Assembly (NCBI GenBank): GCA_040752275.1 | Contig: JBFMFH010000010.1 | Span: 5,682 to 69,681 of the forward strand | From: JBFMFH01 sp040752275 | GTDB lineage: Bacteria > Acidobacteriota > Vicinamibacteria > Vicinamibacterales > JAKQTR01 | Length of the DNA: 64,000 bases | Reading direction: 5' to 3' | Part shown: positions 56,469 through 64,000 of the stretch, piece after piece | Position numbering within the stretch: the first letter of the stretch is position 1 | Layout: the number at the start of each line of letters is the position of its first letter | The notes under the pieces: generated by a model | What the model was told of the DNA's origin: nothing | Database searches by the model: none | The model's input: the letters and a program-made list of their open reading frames with translations, nothing else | Position numbers and translations under genes: made by a program

Positions 56469-56645
56469 ATGAAGAACCTGTGCTGGATGTTGATCGTACT
56501 CGCAGCGCTCGCCTTTGCGGTGGGGACCTTCCTCGCCTTCGGCAAGACGACGTTCCTGCTTGAGCCGTACGGCTATTGGCGGGGGGCGGTGGGCCTGCTG
56601 CTCTTTGCGATTGCCCTGAGGACGATGGAGGACAGGAAGGCCTGA
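56469..56645 (+). CDS. Small two-helix membrane protein
   Basis: A 58-residue open frame read directly from the sequence: MKNLCWMLIVLAALAFAVGT then FLAFGKTTFLLEPYGYWRGA, VGLLLFAIALRTMEDRKA. Two hydrophobic segments (about 4-23 and 36-50) flank a short loop with PYGYWRG. A GGGAGGG site sits five bases before the ATG. It follows guaA by 54 nt on the same strand and converges on the DUF5916 gene 23 nt later. I do not recognise a family; the length, hydrophobic pattern and ribosome site argue that it is real. Confidence 0.7.
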   Translation: MKNLCWMLIVLAALAFAVGTFLAFGKTTFLLEPYGYWRGAVGLLLFAIALRTMEDRKA

Positions 56646-56668
56646 GGCAACGCCGGCACGCGCCAGGG

Positions 56669-58885
56669 TCAGCCTGGCGCCAGGTAGTAGGTCAGCTTCA
56701 CGAGGAACCTGCGCCGCTTCGTGGGTGGTTCGCCGCCGAGGATCGCGCGCGCGTCGTCGAAGACGACGAACAGATCGGCACCGGGCTGGTAGGTGTAGCG
56801 GAACACCACATTCGCGCCCACCTCGCGCGTGTCGTCGTCCCGCTGAACGAGGGCCGACACGAAGGCCTTCGGCGAGAAGGCGAGCGTCGCCCGCCCGACG
56901 ATGAGGTTCGTCGTGAACGTGCCGCCCTGAATCGGGACGTCGACGCGGCTGCGGAAGTAGTCCACCCCCGCCCGCAGCCGCTGGTGCAGTCTGACGGTCA
57001 GCGATACGTTGGGCGCCGCCAGGGTCCCGCCGTAGAACCCGCCGCCGTAGAATCCGCCGCCGACGCTCACCCGGCGGCCGCGGTTGGGCATGTACTGTGC
57101 GACGAACTGAGTCCCGCGATACGTCCCCTCAGGAATCTCCACACCGTCGCGAAGCTCGAACGGTTCCGTCAGTCCCTCCGCATTGACGATAGCCTGGGCG
57201 AAGAGGATCGACCCGTCCTCGAAGAGGACGGCCGGGCCGATGGCGCCGTTCAATGTCTGCAGGCGGTTCTGGCGGTCCGTGATGTAGGTGACGTCCGGTC
57301 CCAGGAACACCTGGCGGACACCTCGCCAGCCCGGCCGCAGCCCGACGTACGCGCCGCCCCTGTACTTCCGGATGCCGGTGCGTTGGAGGAATCCCATCTC
57401 ACTGTTGAAGTCGTCGCCGATGTCCGCATAGATCAGGCCCCAGCCGTAGCGGTCCTTGTTCAGCGCCGCGTCGATGCTGAACGCGTGCGACGATCCGTTG
57501 AGCCCCGGCGTCAGGCTCTTGGCGGCAAACCCGATGATGGACAGCGCATCGCCGAACGAGAAACTGCCGTCGGCCGCGAACACCTGGTTCGACGTACCCT
57601 CCTCGCCTGGAACCTTGCTCAGATACATGGCGCCGACGGTCGAACGCCGCAGGACGTCCCGCTTCACGCGCAGCGCCGCGAAGTTGGTGCGCGGCAGGCG
57701 GGTTTCCCCGTCCAAGCGAATCGCGTCGGTCACGATGTCGAAGGCGCCAAAGTCCCAGGCCCCGGCCTTGCCGGTCACCCTCGCGCCCCCGACGATCGGC
57801 ACGACGTCGCCGTCCTCGGACAGCCCGATCCGGCGGCTGAAGAAGAGCAGCGTCGTCGGAGGTTCGAACGGCTGCGTCCGCTCCCCGACCTTGAACAGGC
57901 CGGCGTTCTCCAGGAAGAACGTCCGCTTCTCCGGAAAGAACAGGGGGAAACGCGTGAGATTGACCTGCTGCTGATCCGCCTCGACCTGGGCGAAATCGGT
58001 GTTGTACGTCACGTCGGCCACACCCGACGCCCCGAGGCCGATCTTGGCGTCGACGCCCAGCTCACCCGCCCAGCCGTTGGGCGATCGAAACGCATCTTCG
58101 AAGTCCCGATCCCACCCTCCCACCGCGAACGGCCAGACGCGAAACGGTGAGGGCGTGGCGAGAACCGGGAGCCCGCTCAGCGTGGCGAACGCCGACACGC
58201 GCCACTTGCCGAAGAACCCGAAGTCGCGGCTGATCGGGGCAAGGTAGCTCTCTTCGCGCATCGAGGCCGCCAGGCGGCCGAAGTTGATCCCCCACGGCCG
58301 AGCGACCCCCGGTCTGTAGCGCAGCGTCGAGAAGGGGATCGACATCTCGACCGTCCATCCGTCCCGGTCTCGCGTGCAGGACACGTCCCAGATGCCATCC
58401 CATTGCCAGTTCAGATCCTCACCCTCGTTGCGCACCAGGGCGTCGCGCTGAGCCCCGAGCGGGTTCGTGGCAAAGTAGAACGCGTTGCGGTGATCGTGGA
58501 AGGTGTCGAGGTACACCTCGAACGTGTCATCCGAATCGAGGTCCGCGTCGCGACGGTACTCGGTCGCGATCAGGGTCGACCCGGGTGGCCCATGGAGGCG
58601 CGCAGCCACCAGCAGTGCCGTGTCGGTGTGGATCACTCTCACGTCGGTCCGGTGCGTCGCCGGTTCCCCGCTCCTCGGCTCTCGTTGGACGAAGCCTGAG
58701 TGAACCGGGGCGTCAGCCCAGGCGGGCTCGTCGAGGCGCCCATCCAACCTGACCGCGCCGGTGGCTGGGGCAACCACGACCGCGCGTGTGAGCGGTGGAG
58801 GCGCTTGGGCTCCGGCGCCGCCGGCCAGAGAAACCAGCACGACGGTCCCTGCGGGGACGAAGATGTGCAACGGGGATCTCGGCAC
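56669..58885 (-). CDS. DUF5916 outer-membrane protein with CBM9-like N-terminal domain (copy B)
   Basis: A 738-residue homolog of the gene at 16016. Signal peptide PLHIFVPAGTVVLVSLAGGAGAQ; CBM9-like domain at about 40-230 (GAVRLDGRLDEPAWADAP, LLVAARLHGP, FYFATNPLGAQRDA, VEMSIPFSTLRY). The barrel carries DVTYNTDFAQVEADQQQVNLTRF, FPEKRTFFLENAG and the end KRRRFLVKLTYYL. The two copies share these motifs but are clearly diverged, so they are old paralogs. GTG 58885 with GGAGGGG upstream is the start. It lies ten bases after ubiB. Confidence 0.85.
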   Translation of the reverse strand: MPRSPLHIFVPAGTVVLVSLAGGAGAQAPPPLTRAVVVAPATGAVRLDGRLDEPAWADAPVHSGFVQREPRSGEPATHRTDVRVIHTDTALLVAARLHGPPGSTLIATEYRRDADLDSDDTFEVYLDTFHDHRNAFYFATNPLGAQRDALVRNEGEDLNWQWDGIWDVSCTRDRDGWTVEMSIPFSTLRYRPGVARPWGINFGRLAASMREESYLAPISRDFGFFGKWRVSAFATLSGLPVLATPSPFRVWPFAVGGWDRDFEDAFRSPNGWAGELGVDAKIGLGASGVADVTYNTDFAQVEADQQQVNLTRFPLFFPEKRTFFLENAGLFKVGERTQPFEPPTTLLFFSRRIGLSEDGDVVPIVGGARVTGKAGAWDFGAFDIVTDAIRLDGETRLPRTNFAALRVKRDVLRRSTVGAMYLSKVPGEEGTSNQVFAADGSFSFGDALSIIGFAAKSLTPGLNGSSHAFSIDAALNKDRYGWGLIYADIGDDFNSEMGFLQRTGIRKYRGGAYVGLRPGWRGVRQVFLGPDVTYITDRQNRLQTLNGAIGPAVLFEDGSILFAQAIVNAEGLTEPFELRDGVEIPEGTYRGTQFVAQYMPNRGRRVSVGGGFYGGGFYGGTLAAPNVSLTVRLHQRLRAGVDYFRSRVDVPIQGGTFTTNLIVGRATLAFSPKAFVSALVQRDDDTREVGANVVFRYTYQPGADLFVVFDDARAILGGEPPTKRRRFLVKLTYYLAPG

Positions 58886-58895
58886 CTCTCCCCTC

Positions 58896-60605
58896 CTACA
58901 GCCGCCCCGACCGGACAATGCCGATGACGAGCCAGATGCCGAGCAGTGCAGCCGTCAGGAATCCGGTCAACCCCAGCGCCGGGTAACCGAACAGCGCCGG
59001 GCCGGCGCCCGACTGGAAGATCAGCGACGAGCCGACAATGAGCGCCGCAATCACGATGGCGAACGAGAGGCGGTTGCTGGACCGGTCCATTTCCTGGACG
59101 AAGTAGTCCAGGTTCCTGTGCACGAACTGGATCTGGAAACGATCGCGACGCGCCTTGCCGAGGATCTCACGGATCTCCCGCGGGATCGCCTGGAGCGTCT
59201 CGGCCGCATCCCGCCCCGCCTCCCCGAGCCGAGAGGCCATGGCTGACGGGCTCAGCCGCTCGCGCAACACCTCCTCCACCAGGGGTCTGGCGTGTTCGAC
59301 CAGTGTGAACGACGGATCGAGCTGCCGGCCAACACCCTCGATCGTCACGAAGGCCTTCGCCAGGAGCAACAAGTCCGGCGGGAACCGCAGCCGGTGCCTG
59401 CCCATCATGGTCACGCCCTCCAGCAGCAACGCCCCGACGGCCATGTCGTTCAGCCGCACGCTCGAATACGCGTCGAACACCTCGGCCACATCCTGGCGAA
59501 GCTCCTGGACGCCGATGTCCCCGACCGGCTCCGCGATGGTGAGCACCGCGTCGGTCATCCGATCGACGTCTTCGCGGACAATGGCCTGAACGAGTGAGGC
59601 GAGCCGGTCGCGCAGGCGACGGTCGAGCCGACCGACCGTGCCGAAGTCCAGAAAGCAGATGACGTCGCCCGGAAGCACGAAGATGTTGGCAGGATGCGGA
59701 TCGGCGTGGAACAGCCCGTGCTTCAGCACCTGGCGGAGGATCGCATTTGCGCCGCGCCTGGCCACGACGGCACGATCGAAGCCGTGGCGCGGCACACCGA
59801 GGTCGGAGACCTTGACGCCGTCCACGAACTCCATCGTGAGCACCGCGCTCGTCGTCCGTTCCCAGAACACCCGCGGCACGAAGACCGTGGCATCGCCGTC
59901 GAAGTGCTGCCGAAAACGGTCGATGGTGCGACCTTCCCTGGCCAGGTCCTGTTCACGGCGGATGGCGCGCGCGAATTCACGGACGAGCCGCACCGGCTGC
60001 AGCAGGTCCGCGTCGGCCAGATAGCGTTCAGCCAGCCGGCCGAGCTGCGCGAGAATCGCGAGGTCGCCCTCGATCGTCGCGGCGATCCCGGGCCTGCGGA
60101 CCTTGATGGCCACCCGCTCGCCCGAGGGCAGCCGCGCTCGATGCACTTGCGCGATCGACGCGGCCGCGATCGGCTCCGACTCGAATTCGGCGAACAGGCC
60201 GGTCACCGGGCTGCCCAGTTCGGCCGCAATCGTGGCTTCGGCAACGCCCGCCGGCATCGGCGGGACGTGGTCCTGCAGCTTCGAGAACTCGTCGAGGAAG
60301 TCAGGGGGCAGCAGGTCGGCCCTCGTGCTGAGGGCCTGGCCGAACTTGATGAAGGTCGGCCCGAGATCCTCCAGCGCCTGGCGCAGGCGCCGGGCAGTGG
60401 CCGCCTTGGCAGCCGGCCGGTCCGGCTTGAACGGCCCCTTCCGAGGCCGCGGCGCCAGACGCAGCCGCGCCGCCACGTCCTGGAACCCGTAGGTGACCAG
60501 GACCTGCGTAATGTCGCGCAGCCGCCGCAGCTGCCCGGCCGGCGGGACCGCCCTGTCTCGGGACATGAGCCGAGGTGTCGGAGTCGCCCCAATCGCGGAG
60601 CTCAC
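58896..60605 (-). CDS. UbiB/AarF/ABC1-family atypical protein kinase
   Basis: A 569-residue member of the ABC1 family that supports isoprenoid-quinone biosynthesis. All hallmark motifs are present: KFGQALSTR (KxGQ), the Ala-rich nucleotide loop EPIAAASIAQVHRA, VAIKVRRPG with the catalytic Lys, and EQDLAREG (ExD). GLFHADPHPANIFVL and LDFGTVGRLDRR (DFG) follow. Two C-terminal transmembrane helices (about 515-565) tether it to the membrane. The start is GTG 60605 or ATG 60566. It is followed ten bases later by the DUF5916 gene and preceded by a phasin gene. Confidence 0.93.
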   Translation of the reverse strand: MSSAIGATPTPRLMSRDRAVPPAGQLRRLRDITQVLVTYGFQDVAARLRLAPRPRKGPFKPDRPAAKAATARRLRQALEDLGPTFIKFGQALSTRADLLPPDFLDEFSKLQDHVPPMPAGVAEATIAAELGSPVTGLFAEFESEPIAAASIAQVHRARLPSGERVAIKVRRPGIAATIEGDLAILAQLGRLAERYLADADLLQPVRLVREFARAIRREQDLAREGRTIDRFRQHFDGDATVFVPRVFWERTTSAVLTMEFVDGVKVSDLGVPRHGFDRAVVARRGANAILRQVLKHGLFHADPHPANIFVLPGDVICFLDFGTVGRLDRRLRDRLASLVQAIVREDVDRMTDAVLTIAEPVGDIGVQELRQDVAEVFDAYSSVRLNDMAVGALLLEGVTMMGRHRLRFPPDLLLLAKAFVTIEGVGRQLDPSFTLVEHARPLVEEVLRERLSPSAMASRLGEAGRDAAETLQAIPREIREILGKARRDRFQIQFVHRNLDYFVQEMDRSSNRLSFAIVIAALIVGSSLIFQSGAGPALFGYPALGLTGFLTAALLGIWLVIGIVRSGRL

Positions 60606-60638
60606 GTGCGTTGACGATGCTCGCGCCGGAACCGAGGG

Positions 60639-60664
60639 CCGCCTTCGACGTCGCTCAGGCCAGG
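60639..60664 (+). repeat. 26-bp dispersed repeat, second copy
   Basis: Identical 26 bases to 24690-24715 and continuing AAA(G/T)CC after one indel. It lies in the 112-nt gap between the phasin and ubiB genes. The core CTTCGACGTCGCTCAGG resembles short sequences common in many environmental genomes. Confidence 0.7.
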
Positions 60665-60717
60665 AAAGCCCGCGCCCTACGTCCCCGGCGCAAGGTCAAC
60701 TCACGTGAGCGCCGGGC

Positions 60718-61044
60718 TCAAGCGGCCGGCGGCTGAGTCCCGTCCGGCGGTGGCGTGACCTTGCGCTCGAGCTCCGCCACACGAGCGGCCAGCGCGTCGT
60801 ACTCCGTGAGCCGGACGTAGCCCATGGCCTTAAGGCCCTTCTGGACTGACTCGTCGACGAGAGACTGCACCTTCTGCCGCTGCTCGACGGCGCGGGCCTT
60901 CCAGGATGCGATCATCTCCTTCGCGTCCTTCTCGTTCATCTCCCCGCGCTTGACCAGGTCATCGAAGACGGCCTTGAGCTTCTCTTCGGTGAGGTCCAGC
61001 GTGCCCAGTCCAGCCAGCAGGAGCTTCCGGAGTGCATCAACCAT
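60718..61044 (-). CDS. Phasin-family protein
   Basis: A 108-residue, almost wholly helical protein. It opens VDALRKLLLAGLGTLDLTEEKLKAVFDDLVKRGEMNEKDAKEM, the signature of small phasin-like or polyhydroxyalkanoate-associated proteins. A C-terminal coiled coil (YDALAARVAELERKV) and a Pro-rich tail follow. Phasins coat storage granules, but no PHA synthase is in the window, so granule binding is not shown. Such genes often lie beside ubiB/aarF genes, as here. Start ATG 61044. Confidence 0.75.
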   Translation of the reverse strand: MVDALRKLLLAGLGTLDLTEEKLKAVFDDLVKRGEMNEKDAKEMIASWKARAVEQRQKVQSLVDESVQKGLKAMGYVRLTEYDALAARVAELERKVTPPPDGTQPPAA

Positions 61045-61307
61045 GATCGGCCTCCTTCAGAGGGGCGCCTGATCAGACTACCACTCTTGGGGCAGCACAT
61101 GCCGGCTCGCTGAGGCGGCGGCACCCGCCGACAGCGATGGGTCCGACGCTCGGCCGCTCGGGAGCCGCGGTGAGCATCTTCGCATCTTCCCGGGAGACTG
61201 GCTCCGCGCTACGATGAGGAACTTGGGCGTCCGACCTGCCGTCGCCCGCGAGGGCGCCGGCGAGGCCAGCCTCGCGCGCCCAGCCGAAGGAGGAACGGCC
61301 GACACCC

Positions 61308-62519
61308 ATGAGCGACCATGCCCTTGCACTGGCCCGGCAGCACGAACGCCGGATCGTCCGGTTCCTCCGGGATCTCATCGCGACGAAGTCTCTCAGCTCC
61401 CGGGAGGGTGATGCCATCAGGCGCGTCGAACGCGAAATGCACGACTGTGGCTACGACGAGGTGCGCGTCGACGCGATGGGCAACGTGATGGGGCGCGTAG
61501 GCAGCGGCCCACGCATCCTGGCGTACGACGCACACGTGGATACGGTCGATATCGGCAACCCGGCCAACTGGACGGTCGATCCGTTCCAGGGCAACGAACG
61601 CGACGGCATCGTGTACGGCCGTGGAGCCTGCGATATGAAGGGCGCGCTGGCCGCCATCGTGTACGGCGGCAGTCTGGCGCGTCACGCGGGTCTTCCGGAC
61701 GACGTCACGCTCTGGGTGGTCGGTAGCGTGCAGGAAGAGGACTGCGACGGGCTGTGCTGGCAGTACATCCTCAACGAAGGCGGGCTCGCACCCGAGGCCG
61801 TCGTGATCGCCGAGCCCACCAACCTCGGCATCTACCGCGGCCATCGCGGGCGCATGGAGATCGAGGTCCGCACGAGCGGCGTGTCCTGTCACGGCTCGGC
61901 ACCCGAGCGTGGCGTGAACGCGGTCTACCGGATGGCGCCGATCATCCAGGACATCGAGCGATTGAACGAACGACTCGGTGGAGAGCCGTTCCTGGGCAAG
62001 GGAACCGTGACGATTGCCGAGATCCGGTCGACCTCGCCCTCACTGTGCGCGGTCGCCGATTCGGCGACCATTCACCTCGATCGCCGCCTCGCCGCCACCG
62101 ACACGCAGGAGTCAGCTATTAGCGAGATCGCGAGCCTGCCGGGTGTACGCGCGGCCGGCGCGGAGGTCGTCGTGCTCGACTACGCCGTCCCGAGCTGGCG
62201 CGGACTCACCTATCCGACCAAGAAGTTCTACCCGACCTGGCTCCTGCCCGAGGATCATCCGCTGCTCCGAACCGCCATCAGCACCTACGAGGCACTATTC
62301 AACGAGCCTCCCTCGGTTGGCCGCTGGGTCTTCAGCACGAACGGCGTCGCGGTGATGGGCATGCGTGGAATCCCGTGCATCGGCTTCGGCCCCGGCGATG
62401 AACGCTACGCCCACATGGCCAGCGAACACATTCCTGTGGACCATCTGGTCAGAGCCGCGGCCTGGTACGCGGCGTTTCCCAAGGCGTTCGCCGGCACCCG
62501 GCCTCTCCCCGGGGGCTGA
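61308..62519 (+). CDS. M20 hydrolase, YgeY-like
   Basis: A 403-residue cytoplasmic M20 di-zinc enzyme. Ligands: His in LAYDAHVDTVDIG, bridging Asp in YGRGACDMKGALA, Glu pair in SVQEEDCDG, a further one in AEPTNLGIY and the last His in YAHMASEHIPV. The pattern AYDAHVDTV..NPANWTVDPF..GRGACDMKG and IYRGHRGRMEIEV matches the YgeY selenium-metabolism-linked hydrolases more than ArgE or DapE. No selenium gene is near, so the name is only family-level. AAGGAGG lies 13 bases before the ATG, rather far. It is divergent from the phasin gene; the 263 nt between show no clear promoter. Confidence 0.85.
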   Translation: MSDHALALARQHERRIVRFLRDLIATKSLSSREGDAIRRVEREMHDCGYDEVRVDAMGNVMGRVGSGPRILAYDAHVDTVDIGNPANWTVDPFQGNERDGIVYGRGACDMKGALAAIVYGGSLARHAGLPDDVTLWVVGSVQEEDCDGLCWQYILNEGGLAPEAVVIAEPTNLGIYRGHRGRMEIEVRTSGVSCHGSAPERGVNAVYRMAPIIQDIERLNERLGGEPFLGKGTVTIAEIRSTSPSLCAVADSATIHLDRRLAATDTQESAISEIASLPGVRAAGAEVVVLDYAVPSWRGLTYPTKKFYPTWLLPEDHPLLRTAISTYEALFNEPPSVGRWVFSTNGVAVMGMRGIPCIGFGPGDERYAHMASEHIPVDHLVRAAAWYAAFPKAFAGTRPLPGG

Positions 62520-62569
62520 CGCCGCCATCGGCGTTGGTGGCAACCGCGATGGCCGGCGGCGGAGGCGTC

Positions 62570-63946
62570 CTACTGATCGACCGGCCGGTTCCGGCTCCAG
62601 ATGAGGTAGGCCGGGATCCCGATCGCGATGATGCCGAGGCCGGCCAGGGCATTCATCGGCTGGGTGACCAGGGTGTTCACCGCGATGAACGCGGACGCCA
62701 GGATGAACAGCGCCGGCGTCACCGGGTAGCCCCACGTCCGGTAGGGCCGGGGAAGGTCGCGCCTCGTGTGCCTCAGCACGAAGACCGCCGCAACGGTCAG
62801 CCCGAAGAACAGCCACTGCCCGAAGACCACGTAGGTCGCCAGTTGTTCGAACGTCCCGGACAGGGCCAGCACGGACGCCCAGACGCCCGTGGCCACGATC
62901 GACACGTGCGGGGTGTGGTAGCGCGTGTGCACGCGGGCGAGACTCTTGAGGAACAGTCCGTCGCGGGCCATGGCAAAGAACACCCGCGGCGCAGTCAGGA
63001 TAATCGCGTTGCCGGCCCCCACGATGGAGAACAGGATGATGCCAGCGACGAGCGATGCGCCCGCAGCACCGACCGCGGCCTGCATGGCATCGGCGGCAAT
63101 GCGCGTGGAGGCAGCGATCTCCCGGGCCGGAAAGACCCACAAGTACGCCACGTTCGCGATGGCGTAGACGCCGATGACCACGAGAGTCCCGGCGAATAAG
63201 CCGATCGGGAGATCGCGTTTCGGGTCCTTCATCTCGCCGGCGCTGAAGGTCACCGATTCCCACCCCTTGTACGCCCAGAGCGCGGCGACCAGCGCCACGC
63301 CGAACGCCCCAACCAGACCGCCCGACCAGGGAGGCACCGGGGGCGACACGAAATGGGACACCTCGCCGTCGGCCAGCGCGAGCACGACGAGCGACACGCC
63401 GACCACGCCGGCGAACTTGACGACGGTCAGCGTGTTCTGCACGAACGCGCCCCACCGGGTCCCGACGTAGTTGGCCACCACCAGTGCACCGATCATGACC
63501 AGCGCCGCGATCTTCGTGGCAACCGGAGTGAGCGTGACGAAATACGGCAGGTACTTCGACGCGAAGGCCATCGACAGCGTGGCGATGGCGCCGGAATCGA
63601 TGACGAGGAAGAGCGTCCAGCCGAAGAGGAACGCCACGGGTCTGCCGTACGCTTCCCGGAGGAAGACATACATGCCCCCCGCCCGCGGCAGGGCGGCGCC
63701 CAGTTCGGAGAACGCCAGCGCACCAAAGAAGCTGAGGACGCCGCCGAGCACCCAGACGGCGAGCATCAGCACCGGCGACTCGACGGCGGCGGCAATCGTC
63801 GCCGGGACGATGAAGATGCCCGAGCCGATCACGCTGCCGATCAGGATCCCGATGACGCTGCCCAGGCCGAGCACCCGATCCAGGCCCGCCTCTCTGCCCG
63901 GATGCACGGTCGATTGTGGCTCCTCCTTCACGACTCCTCCGTTCAC
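62570..63946 (-). CDS. APC-superfamily amino-acid permease (second)
   Basis: A 458-residue permease with about 12 helices. Helix 1 has GLGSVIGILIGSVIGSGIFIVPATIA with the GSGIF binding loop, then LAFSELGAALPRAGGMYVFLREAYG. The helix 6 region is WAYKGWESVTFSAGEMKDPKRD. It belongs to the same LAT/YjeM-like branch as the permease at 41005 but is only distantly similar. The end PLNALAGLGIIAIGIPAYLIW is a terminal helix. Start GTG 63946; a second in-frame GTG at 63931 has GGAGGA close upstream and may be the true one. It converges on the M20 hydrolase gene, suggesting peptide or amino-acid use together. Confidence 0.9.
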   Translation of the reverse strand: MNGGVVKEEPQSTVHPGREAGLDRVLGLGSVIGILIGSVIGSGIFIVPATIAAAVESPVLMLAVWVLGGVLSFFGALAFSELGAALPRAGGMYVFLREAYGRPVAFLFGWTLFLVIDSGAIATLSMAFASKYLPYFVTLTPVATKIAALVMIGALVVANYVGTRWGAFVQNTLTVVKFAGVVGVSLVVLALADGEVSHFVSPPVPPWSGGLVGAFGVALVAALWAYKGWESVTFSAGEMKDPKRDLPIGLFAGTLVVIGVYAIANVAYLWVFPAREIAASTRIAADAMQAAVGAAGASLVAGIILFSIVGAGNAIILTAPRVFFAMARDGLFLKSLARVHTRYHTPHVSIVATGVWASVLALSGTFEQLATYVVFGQWLFFGLTVAAVFVLRHTRRDLPRPYRTWGYPVTPALFILASAFIAVNTLVTQPMNALAGLGIIAIGIPAYLIWSRNRPVDQ

Positions 63947-63963
63947 GCGCCCCTGAAGTCAGA

Positions 63964-63995
63964 CGGGCCGCGCGCGAACGGTCGCGCGCGGCCCG
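63964..63995. terminator. Strong GC hairpin at window end
   Basis: CGGGCCGCGCGCGA at 63964-63977 pairs perfectly with TCGCGCGCGGCCCG at 63982-63995, a 14-bp stem with loop ACGG. It stands just before the permease start and is probably the terminator of a gene beyond the window. No T-run is visible on the part present. Confidence 0.55.
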
Positions 63996-64000
63996 CCACG

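Overview
The window is very GC-rich DNA, roughly two-thirds G+C by eye, with dense short-spaced genes on both strands. It most resembles an Acidobacteriota chromosome, probably of the Vicinamibacteria type. The basis is gene content: a giant TonB-dependent receptor with a carboxypeptidase-regulatory N-terminal domain, two DUF5916 outer-membrane barrels, a BlaI/M56 regulator-sensor pair, a DUF1080 protein, secreted prolyl-oligopeptidase-like and M16 enzymes, and two secreted C69 dipeptidases. This assignment is an inference from families, not from a marker-gene tree. I see no insertion sequence, prophage, CRISPR array or rRNA operon.

Layout. 1-8.9 kb is housekeeping and stress: the N-terminal part of elongation factor P, Hsp20, a DegP-type protease, a minus-strand DNA-repair run (uvrA, exported HEAT-repeat protein, 3-methyladenine glycosylase), a DUF2784 protein and pdxB. 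9-18.3 kb is secreted peptide and ester hydrolysis: C69 dipeptidase, tRNA-Thr(CGT), esterase, DUF1080 protein, an M16 active/inactive pair and a DUF5916 barrel. 18.3-26.2 kb holds a small HExxH protein, an M20 peptidase, a GT87 membrane glycosyltransferase, a pirin, a POT peptide transporter and an outer-membrane barrel. 26.4-38.4 kb is envelope uptake: a 1290-residue receptor, two alpha/beta hydrolases, an amidase, then a second receptor under a BlaI/M56 pair. 38.7-43.8 kb has an FHA protein, a barrel with a long ER/K helix, an amino-acid permease and a five-repeat BACON lipoprotein.

43.9-49.9 kb is the most unusual region. It is a compact minus-strand operon of a PgsW-like protein, a DUF6305 protein, an ion-transporter-superfamily permease, an unannotated 57-residue membrane peptide, an aspartoacylase-like M14 enzyme and a C69 dipeptidase, divergent from a penicillin-acylase-family enzyme. 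I read it as a candidate periplasmic system for handling a gamma-glutamyl or N-acyl amino-acid polymer. 52.7-64 kb has a Cys/Met-metabolism PLP enzyme, a type II toxin-antitoxin pair, a GMP synthase with a eukaryote-type dimerization insert, a second DUF5916 barrel, UbiB, a phasin, a YgeY-like M20 hydrolase and a second APC permease.

Non-coding structure. There are two copies of an imperfect ~125-160 bp structured repeat (713-873 and 26257-26382), a 26-bp repeat seen twice, and several intergenic heptanucleotide tandem arrays. Taken together the genes describe a cell living largely on proteins and peptides: outer-membrane uptake, periplasmic peptidases and acylases, then peptide and amino-acid permeases.
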